Shown here piece after piece: positions 1-7,966 of a DNA stretch of 34,249 nucleotides; position 1 is the first letter of the stretch, and each line of letters starts with the position of its first letter. Below the pieces are notes generated by a model that worked only from the letters and a program-made list of their open reading frames with translations, ran no database searches and was not told the origin of the DNA. The translations under genes were made by a program, and so were the position numbers. The DNA lies in assembly GCA_027492035.1 (NCBI GenBank), contig JAOZFT010000010.1, positions 1-34,249 of the forward strand, given 5' to 3'. This stretch comes from Thermoproteota archaeon (GTDB lineage: Archaea > Korarchaeota > JAOZGF01 > JAOZFZ01).

Positions 1-2
1 AA

Positions 3-716
3 TCAGCTGCCAACCTTAGAGCAATAAATACTTGGCTAGTTTACCACTGGCTTGACAATTACCCGTATAACAACGTTTATGTCTTTGATTACTACAATGT
101 CTTAACTTCAAATGGTGGAGGTTATGAAATCAGTGACGTAGGAGCTGAAACCGGGAACCATCATCGTTTTCGAAACGGCCGAGTTCAGCATGTCATAGGC
201 TATAACAACAATTACACAGCTTATCCCAGTGAAGGGGGGAATGATAATCACCCCAATCCGGTAGGCCATCGAAAAGCAGCGACAGAATTTGTGCCATTAC
301 TTAACATAGCTTACCACTGCTGGAAGGGGGACGGTGGACAGCCTCAGCTAATGGGGAGGTCATTACCAGGGCAACAACCAACACCAACACCAACAGCATC
401 CCCCACACCAACACAGAAAGTCACTCAAACACCAACTGTATCTCCAACTCCAAGTATTTTACCGACTACTTCCCCCTCTCCCCAGCCATCGATAGAACTT
501 AGAGGACTGCCTGTTTTGTTGATTGGCATAGTCATTGCAATCGTTATTGTCACCGTTTCAGTTTTAATTTTCAAGAGGAGAAGGAGCCTTCAGTTTGGAA
601 CTCAACCTCCATACCCAAGTGAGCAATTTAGGCCTGTTAAGTACTGCCCATTCTGTGGTTCACCAGTAGAACCTGGAACAATTTATTGCACAAATTGTGG
701 AAAGAAATTAAGATAA
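3..716 (+). CDS. SGNH-hydrolase-like surface protein with C-terminal membrane anchor and zinc ribbon (5' partial)
   Basis: The frame is open from the left window edge, so the N-terminus is missing and 237 residues are visible. Order: the end of a globular domain whose last motif, GNDNHPNPVGHRKAA, resembles the His-containing block V of SGNH/GDSL hydrolases; a Pro/Thr/Ser linker of about 45 residues rich in PT repeats; one hydrophobic segment (LPVLLIGIVIAIVIV...) followed by KRRR, which puts the C-terminus inside the cell; and a terminal zinc ribbon (CPFCGSP ... CTNCGKK). I infer an extracellular, probably glycosylated domain on a stalk with a cytoplasmic ribbon. In block V the Asp is two residues before the His, and the usual -3 position is Asn, so hydrolase activity is uncertain. 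The SGNH assignment is tentative because the GDS block lies outside the window; the anchor and ribbon are clear. The next gene has its own upstream region, so this gene looks like the end of its unit. Confidence 0.7.
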   Translation, partial: SAANLRAINTWLVYHWLDNYPYNNVYVFDYYNVLTSNGGGYEISDVGAETGNHHRFRNGRVQHVIGYNNNYTAYPSEGGNDNHPNPVGHRKAATEFVPLLNIAYHCWKGDGGQPQLMGRSLPGQQPTPTPTASPTPTQKVTQTPTVSPTPSILPTTSPSPQPSIELRGLPVLLIGIVIAIVIVTVSVLIFKRRRSLQFGTQPPYPSEQFRPVKYCPFCGSPVEPGTIYCTNCGKKLR

Positions 717-948
717 ACTCCTTTTCCCTCTTTTTCTGTAAGATTATTCACTTATGACCTGCTGGGAAGGGTATGAAGTTTTCTGTAAAATGGATAAATT
801 AAAACAATTTACTTCCTAGTTTTTTATAAATGTACACATGGTTAACTTGCTTCTATTTAACTTCACTACGGAAGTGGGTGTTTTTAGGAATGGCAAAAAT
901 TTAAATAGTTTCAAACAAGTTCTTCACCATTTAATTTGAAAATATTTA

Positions 949-957
949 CTTATATTT
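949..957 (+). promoter_or_regulatory. TATA-like box for the ABC exporter operon
   Basis: CTTATATTT about 30 nt before ATG 984. With no SD in front of the ATG, this spacing suggests a leaderless message. The rest of the 267-nt gap from 717 holds no other feature I can support. Confidence 0.35.
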
Positions 958-983
958 CTAAATAATTTTTATGCACATATAAG

Positions 984-1916
984 ATGATCACCATGTTAGC
1001 TATAGAAGTTAGTGAATTAGTTAAGAAGTATGGTGAAGTTGTAGCTGTTAACCGTATAAGTTTTAAGGTTTTCAAAGGGAAAGTTTTCGGTTTTTTAGGT
1101 CCTAACGGAGCAGGAAAAACGACTACCGTAGAGATTTTGGAAGGTCTTCGGCAGCCTACTTCTGGTTCCGTGAAAGTATTGGGTTATAACCCTTCTAGGC
1201 CCGAGGAAGCTTCTAAATTAAAGTGGAAGATAGGGATCTTACCTCAAGATTTCAACGCTCTTGATCGACTAACAGTTAAAGAGAACATCAACTTGTTTTG
1301 TGCACTTTACGGAAATAGAATTTCAGCGGAAGAACTTATTAAGTTGGTGGATTTAGGAGATTATAAAAAAGTGCGTTTTTACAAACTTTCAGGTGGGTTA
1401 AAACAAAGGGTTGGGTTAGCTGTAGCCATGGCTGGTGACCCTGAACTTGTTTTTCTTGACGAACCTACTTCAGGTTTAGATCCCAGGTCAAGAAGGGAGA
1501 CATGGAAAATTATTGAGGGGTTAAAAGAACTTGGAAAAACGGTTTTTCTAACAACTCATTACATGGATGAAGCTGAAAATTTATCTGATGAAATAACAAT
1601 AATTAACAAAGGTGAAATAGTGGCCCATGGAACGCCTGAAGAGTTAATAGAGAATTATGGTGGAGGGAAAAGATTAATTATTAGGGGTGACGGAGAAGTT
1701 TTAAATGTTTTACTTGGCGAAACAGGGGAGAAACCTGTTAAGGTGGGTGGGGAAGTGCGTGTACCTTTCAATAAACCAAGTGAAGCTGTTAAAATTCTCG
1801 AAATGCTTTCACTAAAAGGACTTAATTATGACTTTGAAGTAGAGAAAGGGAGTATCGAAGACGTTTTCTTGAAACTTGTAGGGGCAAAAATAACTGAGGA
1901 GGGTGAATTGAAGTGA
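984..1916 (+). CDS. ABC transporter ATP-binding protein
   Basis: A 310-residue ATPase subunit of an ABC-2 type exporter. Visible motifs are Walker A GPNGAGKTTT (about residues 39-48), Q-loop GILPQD (84-89), signature LSGGLKQR (135-142), Walker B LVFLDEP (155-161) with the D-loop SGLD, and switch His in TTHYMDEAE. The roughly 90-residue C-terminal extension is typical of drug/polysaccharide/lipid exporter ATPases (DrrA/CcmA-like). The ATG at 984 has no SD, and an in-frame ATG follows at 993. A TATA-like box near 949-957 would place transcription start almost at the ATG, so the message may be leaderless. The stop overlaps the start of the permease gene (GTGA), so the two are translationally coupled. 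The substrate cannot be read from sequence. Confidence 0.95.
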   Translation: MITMLAIEVSELVKKYGEVVAVNRISFKVFKGKVFGFLGPNGAGKTTTVEILEGLRQPTSGSVKVLGYNPSRPEEASKLKWKIGILPQDFNALDRLTVKENINLFCALYGNRISAEELIKLVDLGDYKKVRFYKLSGGLKQRVGLAVAMAGDPELVFLDEPTSGLDPRSRRETWKIIEGLKELGKTVFLTTHYMDEAENLSDEITIINKGEIVAHGTPEELIENYGGGKRLIIRGDGEVLNVLLGETGEKPVKVGGEVRVPFNKPSEAVKILEMLSLKGLNYDFEVEKGSIEDVFLKLVGAKITEEGELK

Positions 1917-3175
1917 AAAGGACGCTTACCTTATGTAAGGCTTTAATCATTAATTGGGTGAGGAGTAAAAGTGGCATGTTTTTCAGTTTTCTATTTCCAC
2001 TTTTACTGCTTTTAGTGTTTGGGTCGGTTTTTGGGGGCTCTCAACAAGTTAGGTATAGTCTGCATGTTTTGAATAGGGATTTGGATTCATCCGGCAACCC
2101 AACTAATTTGTCAGAAGCCCTTATAGAAGCTTTAAACTCAACCAAAAGTTTCAATTTAGTTTTGGCACCTTCCAATGTTGAACCGTTAGAATACATAAGA
2201 AATAACACAAACCCTTTCTCAAGCAACGTAAGGCTTTTAATTATTCCAGAGGGGTTTCAAGAAAGGGTTATAAGAGGGAGCTTCAAGGGCCAAATAGGCG
2301 TTATGATAACTTTTATGGAGTATTCCCTAAAATCCTTGAGTGGAAACATTTCTTCCAAAAACAAAACACAAATTAGAAAAGGATTGGAAGAAATGAAAAG
2401 TGTAAATCAATCCTTACCTGATGTAAAAGGTGAGCTTACGCTTTTAGTAGATCCATCTGACCCAAACAACAACATAATAAAAGGGATAATTTATAGTGTA
2501 GTAAATGCATTTAGTTTCAAATTAATTGGAGGCAAAGAAGTAGTGACACTTAAAACCGGCAATTACACTGTTAAAACTTATACTCCAGTTGATTACTATT
2601 TACCAGGGTATATCGCGGCCTTTATAATGACTAATGGGGTGATGGGGGTTACTTCACTTACAACAGATTTTAAAAGGAGGGGAATTTTAAAAAGGTTAAT
2701 CACTACCCCATTAACCAAAATGGAATGGATTCTTGCAAATATTTTCAGCCAAACCATCCTGGCAATACTTTTAACTTTAGTTATGGTTTTCTTTGCCTGG
2801 GCGGTATTCAAGGTTACAGCTCTTCCAGGCTTTTACAGTTGGATACTTATATTCATTGGTTCGATTCTGTTTTCAGGGTTGGGTATGGTGCTTGGTGGAT
2901 TGATAAAGGATGTTGAAGCAGCATCAGCAATCGGAAATGCAATTGCTTTCCCCATGATGTTTTTGTCAGGATCCTTTTGGCCTCTAGAGATAATGCCTAC
3001 CTATATGCAATTAATAGCTAAGGTTCTACCTTTGACTTATTTCTCTGAAGGGTTAAGGTTCACTTTGATTCTTGGTTATCCTCAAGGGGCTTTGTTAGAT
3101 TTTGTTGTAATGGGTTGTTTAGCTGCAATTTTCATATTTTTGGCTTCCGCAGTTACCTGTTGGAGAGAGAAGTAG
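1913..3175 (+). CDS. ABC-2 type transporter permease
   Basis: Membrane partner of the preceding ATPase, 420 residues. One N-terminal transmembrane segment (about 20-38, MFFSFLFPLLLLLVFGSVFG) is followed by a large extracytoplasmic domain (about 40-225) with several N-x-S/T sites, then about five membrane segments in the C-terminal half, ending near the membrane. This is the ABC2_membrane_3 layout of YhgE/DrrB-type exporters. The GTG start at 1913 overlaps the ATPase stop codon and is preceded by GAGGAGGGT. The segment after residue 330 (GMVLGGLIKDVEAASAIGN) is the conserved ABC-2 core near the coupling region. The substrate is unknown; homologues export drugs, lipids or glycans, or act as heme/Na+ exporters. 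Confidence 0.93.
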   Translation: MKRTLTLCKALIINWVRSKSGMFFSFLFPLLLLLVFGSVFGGSQQVRYSLHVLNRDLDSSGNPTNLSEALIEALNSTKSFNLVLAPSNVEPLEYIRNNTNPFSSNVRLLIIPEGFQERVIRGSFKGQIGVMITFMEYSLKSLSGNISSKNKTQIRKGLEEMKSVNQSLPDVKGELTLLVDPSDPNNNIIKGIIYSVVNAFSFKLIGGKEVVTLKTGNYTVKTYTPVDYYLPGYIAAFIMTNGVMGVTSLTTDFKRRGILKRLITTPLTKMEWILANIFSQTILAILLTLVMVFFAWAVFKVTALPGFYSWILIFIGSILFSGLGMVLGGLIKDVEAASAIGNAIAFPMMFLSGSFWPLEIMPTYMQLIAKVLPLTYFSEGLRFTLILGYPQGALLDFVVMGCLAAIFIFLASAVTCWREK

Positions 3176-3305
3176 AGAGAAAAACAGGAATAAATCCAGT
3201 TTCTTTTAAACTTTTTCACTTAGAGTTTTTATTTTTGAAAAGGAATAGTTTTCCACAGGTTTCATGGTAAAGGTTTTTTCCAGGTTTGTAAAGAGGTAAA
3301 AATGC

Positions 3306-4010
3306 TTGAGGATTAAAGAAGAGACCGTGGAAGGGGTTTTCTTGAGTAGAGTGAACAGGTTTATGGTTCTGGTTTCAGTGAATGGATTTAAGTTTAAAGT
3401 GCATCTTGCTGACCCTGGAAGACTTAAAGACCTTCTTGTGCCTAAATCTAAGGTTTTAATGCTAAAAAAACGCAATTTTAGAGGAGAAAATTCGAGAAAA
3501 ACAAAGTACGAAGTCTTGGCATTCAGGAAAGGAGATTTATGGGTTGTTACGAATTCAATGCTTCACAACCAATTAGCAGAAGAAGTTTTAAGTAAAAGGT
3601 TAATTGAGGAGTTGAAGGGTTATACTGTGGCTAAAAGGGAGTATTTTGTCGGTGGGGGCAGAATAGATTTCCTTTTAGAAGGTTTTAATGGTAAGAAATG
3701 TTTACTGGAAGTTAAGGGGTGCACATTGGTTAAAAATGGAGTGGCTTTATTCCCGGATGCACCAACCAAAAGAGGTAGGAGACATGTGGAAGAACTAGTT
3801 AAGGCTTTGTCTTTAAACATGGAAGCGGCTGTTCTTTTCTTAATTATGCGAAGCGACGCTCAAGTATTTAAACCAAACAAGGAAACAGATCCCGAATTTA
3901 CTGAGTCGTTAAGAAAAGCTTATAAGGAGGGTGTAAAGATTTTTGCTTACTCCTTCATTTTGGAAGGGAAAGAAATAAAACCCTTAAGAAGGGTACCTGT
4001 AAAGGTTTAA
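3306..4010 (+). CDS. sfsA: SfsA family DNA-binding / nuclease-like protein
   Basis: A 234-residue SfsA protein (COG1489), normal family length. The N-terminal OB-like part carries the family motif HLADPGRLKDLL. The C-terminal part has GRIDFLLE ... CLLEVKGCT and then PDAPTKRGRRHVEEL, the family hallmark. The D ... ExK arrangement matches a PD-(D/E)XK nuclease core. E. coli SfsA was named for stimulation of sugar fermentation and binds DNA; its role in archaea is not settled. TTG start at 3306 with AGAGGT about 8 nt upstream; an ATG at 3302 is out of frame and stops at once. It is convergent with the 3'-phosphoesterase gene, leaving 6 nt between the stops. Confidence 0.9.
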   Translation: MRIKEETVEGVFLSRVNRFMVLVSVNGFKFKVHLADPGRLKDLLVPKSKVLMLKKRNFRGENSRKTKYEVLAFRKGDLWVVTNSMLHNQLAEEVLSKRLIEELKGYTVAKREYFVGGGRIDFLLEGFNGKKCLLEVKGCTLVKNGVALFPDAPTKRGRRHVEELVKALSLNMEAAVLFLIMRSDAQVFKPNKETDPEFTESLRKAYKEGVKIFAYSFILEGKEIKPLRRVPVKV

Positions 4011-4016
4011 GAAGTT

Positions 4017-4409
4017 TTAAGAACTATTTTTGGTTTTAAAAAGCAACCAATTCCTAGGGTCTTTGCCAGGCTTCAGTTTAATCAATGCATATTTTCCCTT
4101 TAACTTATTTCCTCTCAAATCAAAAATTATTTTCGTTTCACTCCTTTCAATAAGCACATATGTTCCCTTATCCCAGCATTCAACCTTTCCTGCACCATAG
4201 AAACCTTCGGGGATATAACCTTCAAAATCTGCATAGCTTAAAGGATGATCTTCCACTTGAACCGCAAGCCTCCTAACGCCGGACTTTGTAGGGGGCTCCT
4301 TTGGAACAGCCCAACTTTTCAAAACTCCATCCATTTCAAGTCTTAAATCATAATGTAAATGACTTGCATGATGTTTTTGAACGACAAAAATGCGTTCCCT
4401 ACTTTTCAA
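4017..4409 (-). CDS. Stand-alone LigD-type DNA 3'-phosphoesterase (PE domain)
   Basis: Matches the 3'-phosphoesterase domain of bacterial NHEJ ligase LigD, here with no ligase or polymerase domain. Visible signatures are FVVQKHHASHLHYDLRLEMDG (His/Asp/Glu metal and substrate residues), SWAVPKEPP, VEDHPLSYADFEG.IP.G.YGAG and the terminal NWLLFK. The known family activity is Mn2+-dependent removal of 3'-phosphates and 3'-terminal ribonucleotides to heal DNA ends; archaeal stand-alone PE enzymes have been characterised. I choose TTG at 4409 because GGGGAGG lies 6 nt upstream and the product (130 residues) begins just before the domain. The frame is open to an upstream TTG at 4460 that has no good SD and would add a non-conserved 17-residue lead. 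Last gene of the reverse cluster with the CPBP protease and macro protein. Confidence 0.9.
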   Translation of the reverse strand: MKSRERIFVVQKHHASHLHYDLRLEMDGVLKSWAVPKEPPTKSGVRRLAVQVEDHPLSYADFEGYIPEGFYGAGKVECWDKGTYVLIERSETKIIFDLRGNKLKGKYALIKLKPGKDPRNWLLFKTKNSS

Positions 4410-4415
4410 GTAATT

Positions 4416-4422
4416 CCTCCCC
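4416..4422 (-). promoter_or_regulatory. Shine-Dalgarno deciding the phosphoesterase start
   Basis: GGGGAGG on the reverse strand, with 6 nt to the TTG at 4409. It lies inside the longer open frame and argues for the shorter protein. Confidence 0.6.
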
Positions 4423-4477
4423 TTTTTGAATACACTATTAAAAAAATCTAGAAAAATCAAGCTTTGTTTTCACTTAC

Positions 4478-5428
4478 CTAATCTTTTCTCCAACCACCAA
4501 TTTTTTTAAAAAAGTTAAGTGACACTATCCCAACGAAGATAGCGAATATGCTTATTAATCCTCCTTCGGGGCCGAAAGCTCCTCCGGTAAATAAGTTAGG
4601 TCCCGTTATTTTTGTCTGAATTAATTTGAAACCTGAAACTCCACTAACAGGAAACCCAAAAACAGGCCCCTCAAAAAAGTTCCAAGAAACATGTAAAGCA
4701 ACAGGTAACCATAAAAAGTTTGTGGTTAGATAACCGTAAGCTAGGAGTACACCCGCTAAAGTAATGCTTATAATTGAAAGAATTGTGACATTTGGGTTTC
4801 CAGCATGAACCAAACCGAATAAAATGGAAGATGCCGCAACAGCTACTGCAACACCCCAATCTTCAATCAAATTTTGGAGGATATATCCCCGGAAAATAAG
4901 TTCTTCAGCCAAACCTAATAAAACAAATTGAAGAAGAGTAAATGAAATAGAGAAGAAGAGTTTCTCGGGGCTGTTGCCTTGGTGAATGAACCCTTTAATC
5001 ATTAAACAACCAGTCGCATATAAAATTAAAAAAATTAATGTTGTCAAAGTTATTCCTAACCCAGTTCCCACTACCACATCTCTCAAGAATCCCTTATAGA
5101 ATTTTAGACCTAAATCAAGCAAGGAACGTTTATCTATAAAACGGCAGAAAAGATAGGTTAGTGACAGAGCGAAGAGGGGCTGAATAAGTGATAGAACCCT
5201 CCAGTTAAGCAATTCTTTAAATTTAGTGTATAAAATAAGGAAGAGTAAACTGTAAATTGCGAACATAAGGAGAAGAGAGAAAAAGAAGAAAATAACGCGT
5301 AAGGTAGGACGTAACAATTTACTTCTTTTACTAAACATTCCAAAATCTTCTATATCCTCTTTGCATCTTTTCAGGGAGCTCAACCAAAAACCCTCTGAAT
5401 TGTTCAGTAGCTGTATTTCCCTTTTCAT
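4478..5428 (-). CDS. CPBP family intramembrane metalloprotease
   Basis: A 316-residue multi-pass membrane protein with the three CPBP (Rce1/CAAX-like, ABI) motifs: EExxxR at E175-E176-R180 (AEELIFRG), FxxxH at F204-H208, and HxxxN at H246-N250. About eight hydrophobic segments follow a charged cytoplasmic N-terminus of some 40 residues. The family contains glutamate-type intramembrane proteases, including prenyl-protein proteases and bacteriocin-immunity proteins; the substrate here is unknown. The ATG at 5428 is 11 nt after the macro-domain stop, so the two genes are co-transcribed. An in-frame TTG at 5380 preceded by GAGGGT is a possible alternative start. The C-terminal hydrophobic helix ends in a short basic tail. 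Confidence 0.88.
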   Translation of the reverse strand: MKREIQLLNNSEGFWLSSLKRCKEDIEDFGMFSKRSKLLRPTLRVIFFFFSLLLMFAIYSLLFLILYTKFKELLNWRVLSLIQPLFALSLTYLFCRFIDKRSLLDLGLKFYKGFLRDVVVGTGLGITLTTLIFLILYATGCLMIKGFIHQGNSPEKLFFSISFTLLQFVLLGLAEELIFRGYILQNLIEDWGVAVAVAASSILFGLVHAGNPNVTILSIISITLAGVLLAYGYLTTNFLWLPVALHVSWNFFEGPVFGFPVSGVSGFKLIQTKITGPNLFTGGAFGPEGGLISIFAIFVGIVSLNFFKKIGGWRKD

Positions 5429-5439
5429 CTCTAAAGGTT

Positions 5440-5970
5440 TCAGACTTGAACATACTTAAATAATGCTTTTTTGAATTCTTCCACTGTCTTCTGGTTTAAA
5501 CCGCAAAGTATAACTTTTTTAACCTTTACTGCCCTTTTAGAATGCTCAATTATTGCTTTAACAATTAATTTAGCCACTTTATTCATGGGCACCCCACCGA
5601 CACCTGCTCCTAAAGCAGGTAAAGCTATAGATTCACAGGAAGTTTTTTCAGCCTCTGCCAAAGCAGCTTTAGCTGCTAAATAAACATTTTCTGGAGGAAT
5701 TGACATAGCCGGTCTGGACATGGTGGGGGCATGAATAACAAATTTAAATTTCAATTTACCCGCACTAGTTGAGACAGCTTCCCCTACAGGAACCGGAGCC
5801 TTCTTTCTAGCTTCTTTTTCTATTTCTTCTCCGCCATGTCTTTTAATTACACCTGCTACGCCTCCACCCATTACCATTAAGCTATTGGCTGCGTTAACTA
5901 TGCATTCCACATTCAATTTAAGTATGTCGCCTTTAAACACCGCCACTTCCAAGTTGCCTATTTTAACCAT
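5440..5970 (-). CDS. Macro domain protein (ADP-ribose binding/hydrolysing)
   Basis: A single 176-residue macro domain. Signatures are VAVFKGDILKLNVECIVNAAN, GGGVAGVIKRHGGEEIEKEA and LPALGAGVGGVPMNKVAKLI, the loops that grip ADP-ribose and its distal ribose. Family members bind ADP-ribose or remove it from proteins and nucleic acids, or hydrolyse O-acetyl-ADP-ribose. The ATG at 5970 is preceded by GGAGAG at about 10 nt, and a TATA-like box lies 53-63 nt upstream. First gene of a reverse cluster with the CPBP protease and a DNA 3'-phosphoesterase, which suggests, without proving, a link to reversal of ADP-ribosylation during DNA end repair. Confidence 0.92.
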   Translation of the reverse strand: MVKIGNLEVAVFKGDILKLNVECIVNAANSLMVMGGGVAGVIKRHGGEEIEKEARKKAPVPVGEAVSTSAGKLKFKFVIHAPTMSRPAMSIPPENVYLAAKAALAEAEKTSCESIALPALGAGVGGVPMNKVAKLIVKAIIEHSKRAVKVKKVILCGLNQKTVEEFKKALFKYVQV

Positions 5971-6020
5971 TACTTAAACATCTCTCCAAATTTTTTACAT
6001 TCCAAAGTTACATGGGTAGA

Positions 6021-6033
6021 AGTATTTAAATTT
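6021..6033 (-). promoter_or_regulatory. TATA-like box for the macro-CPBP-phosphoesterase operon
   Basis: Reverse strand reads AAATTTAAATACT, an archaeal-type TATA box about 55 nt before the macro gene ATG. Inferred from sequence and position only. Confidence 0.4.
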
Positions 6034-6168
6034 CTGATTAGGGAGGACAAGGAAAGTAATTAATTGACTTTCTAAGCATTAAAAGCCTTAAAAACCGGAA
6101 GGGAAAGAAGTATTACCTTGATTTCGAATGGAAACACATTTTCCTATTCAATCTGTTACGTAAAGGTT

Positions 6169-7692
6169 TTAAGTAGTTATTTCAGGGAAGATGTCTAGAA
6201 GCATCCCCTCTATTGCTATAGGTTTCAGCGTTAAAGCCAGTTCATATGCATCATTCAATTTTGTTGTTCTTTCAGCAAATATTTCAAGTATAGGTTCCCC
6301 TTTCTTGACTTTATGGCCTTGTTTCCCGTAAATAACTAAACCAGCCCCCCTTTCTTTAGGTGCACCTGCCTTCCTAGCTATTTCATTAATCTTTTCATTA
6401 TCAACCTTTTTGATATATCCGTCTATAGGGGACTTTAGAACTGCTTTATGTTGCCCTACAGGTAAATCTTCAGGTTTGATGTCTGGATCTCCTCCCTGGG
6501 CTTCAATTATTTCTTTCATTTTTAAATAAGCCCTTCCTTTCCTGAAAATTTCATAAGCTAAGTCTTTCCCGTATCCTCTTCTTGATTTACCTGAAACTTC
6601 AAGAAGTAAACCTGCCAATGACATGGATTTCTCAAGTAAACTGGTTGAACAATTTTTGCCGCCGTTGATTAAAGCCTCTAAGGCTTCTTTAGCTTCTAAA
6701 GCAGGGCCCACACATCGACCAATAGGCTGTCCACCGTAAGTTATTCCGCAAACAACTTTAATACCTAACCTGTGCCCTAATTGAGAGAATTTATGAGCCA
6801 GCTCCAGTGCATTTTTCCTGTTTTCAATTTTAGCTCCCTCACCCACCGGTAAGTCGAGGGTTAAATAATTCACGCCTGTAGCTAATTTTTTAGAAAATAT
6901 ACTTGCCAACATTTGGCTTTCAGGATCCACCCTAAGGGGTCTTTCAACTTCCCTTATAAAGATGTCGTCTGCAGGAGCTAAGCCGAGTCTTCCTCCCCAA
7001 ACTATTGCTCCTCCAGCTTTTAAGGCAACTTCTTTAAACTCTTCAGGAGTAAATTCTACCGGGGCCAATACAGACATCGTGTCCGCGGTGCCACTTGGGG
7101 AAGTTATTGCTTTGCTTGAAGTTTTAGGTATGAATAAACCTGCAGCTGCGATTGTTGGGACGATTAAGAGTGAAATCTTGTTCCCTGGTACCCCTCCTAT
7201 GCTGTGTTTATCGTAAACTGTCCTATTAAACTCAATTGTTTCACCTGTTTCAACCATCACTTTTGTTAAGTGTTCAATTTCCTCCATCGTCATTCCAACA
7301 TATTCTTCTGCAAGAATGAAGGCTGCCATTTCTAAATTTGTTAAGTTGCCGTTTACAGCATCTTGGATTACTTCTCTTAATTCAGTATAGGAGAGCTTGC
7401 CTCCCTGCATTTTTTTCCTGATGTAATTAAATGATTTAGCTGATTTAGCTCTAGCAATATTTAACAAGTTTTCTTCGAAGCTGTAACGTTTCCTTAAATA
7501 GTTACCAACCCCTACTGACCCTTTGTTCACTAATTTTTTGGTTAAAGCAATGAAGGACCTTACTTTCATCCTTCTTATCTTCAAAACAACTTGATCATTT
7601 GATTCAATACCTAGTTTCTGGGCATCTTCAAAATTTAAGAAAACAATAGGGTAACTTGTATCCACATCTAAAAAAGTAGGTTTAAAATTCAA
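6169..7692 (-). CDS. deoA: AMP phosphorylase
   Basis: Phosphorolysis of AMP (also CMP, UMP) to ribose 1,5-bisphosphate and free base, the entry step of the archaeal pentose-bisphosphate pathway. Domains: an N-terminal beta-rich domain of about 85 residues specific to archaeal NMP phosphorylases (FLDVDTSYPIVFLN...), then the thymidine-phosphorylase fold with YDKHSIGGVPGNK, SSKAITSPSGTADTM and a C-terminal barrel-hammerhead domain (SPIDGYI...AGLVIYGKQGHKVKKGEPI). TTG start at 7692 because GGGAGG lies 8 nt upstream, a TATA-like box sits about 65 nt upstream, and the resulting 507 residues match the family length (about 503). The frame is open another 50 codons upstream, but that lead is non-conserved and contains the putative promoter. 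R15P isomerase and PRPP synthetase lie about 18 kb away on the same strand. Confidence 0.94.
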   Translation of the reverse strand: MNFKPTFLDVDTSYPIVFLNFEDAQKLGIESNDQVVLKIRRMKVRSFIALTKKLVNKGSVGVGNYLRKRYSFEENLLNIARAKSAKSFNYIRKKMQGGKLSYTELREVIQDAVNGNLTNLEMAAFILAEEYVGMTMEEIEHLTKVMVETGETIEFNRTVYDKHSIGGVPGNKISLLIVPTIAAAGLFIPKTSSKAITSPSGTADTMSVLAPVEFTPEEFKEVALKAGGAIVWGGRLGLAPADDIFIREVERPLRVDPESQMLASIFSKKLATGVNYLTLDLPVGEGAKIENRKNALELAHKFSQLGHRLGIKVVCGITYGGQPIGRCVGPALEAKEALEALINGGKNCSTSLLEKSMSLAGLLLEVSGKSRRGYGKDLAYEIFRKGRAYLKMKEIIEAQGGDPDIKPEDLPVGQHKAVLKSPIDGYIKKVDNEKINEIARKAGAPKERGAGLVIYGKQGHKVKKGEPILEIFAERTTKLNDAYELALTLKPIAIEGMLLDIFPEITT

Positions 7693-7700
7693 AAGTGAAA

Positions 7701-7706
7701 CCTCCC
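7701..7706 (-). promoter_or_regulatory. Shine-Dalgarno deciding the AMP phosphorylase start
   Basis: GGGAGG on the reverse strand, 8 nt before the TTG at 7692. No comparable site precedes the upstream in-frame ATG at 7842. Confidence 0.6.
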
Positions 7707-7754
7707 TTTTCCAGGCCCATAAAAAAAAACACAAAGAAAATTTTAAGCAACCTG

Positions 7755-7764
7755 TATTTAAAAA
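7755..7764 (-). promoter_or_regulatory. TATA-like box for AMP phosphorylase
   Basis: Reverse strand TTTTTAAATA about 63 nt before the chosen TTG start. It lies within the longer open frame, which further argues that translation starts downstream of it. Confidence 0.35.
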
Positions 7765-7920
7765 TTTCTGGATTACTTGCAGAGAAGAAGAGTTACTTGA
7801 AAAATCGTAAAGTCGAAGGAGAGGCTTAAATTCAGGAAACATATTTATTTTTGTTTAAAAGAGTTTTGGAACACCTTGCTTGATTTTATTTTATGTGATC
7901 CAAAATTTTGAATGTTAAGC

Positions 7921-7930
7921 ATTTAAATAT
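7921..7930 (+). promoter_or_regulatory. TATA-like box for the thiolase operon
   Basis: ATTTAAATAT about 40 nt before the thiolase start. Transcription would begin near 7950, leaving room for the purine-rich SD region (GAGGAAAG, GAGGG). Confidence 0.45.
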
Positions 7931-7966
7931 TTTTCCAAACTAAGTAAAGAGGAAAGTAAGAGGGTA

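Noticed and set aside
370..500. PT-codon repeats as a DNA repeat element
   Set aside because: They are in frame and encode a Pro/Thr stalk, so they are explained by the protein.
7693..7842. 50-codon N-terminal extension of AMP phosphorylase
   Set aside because: Not conserved, contains the putative TATA box, and a strong SD supports TTG 7692.
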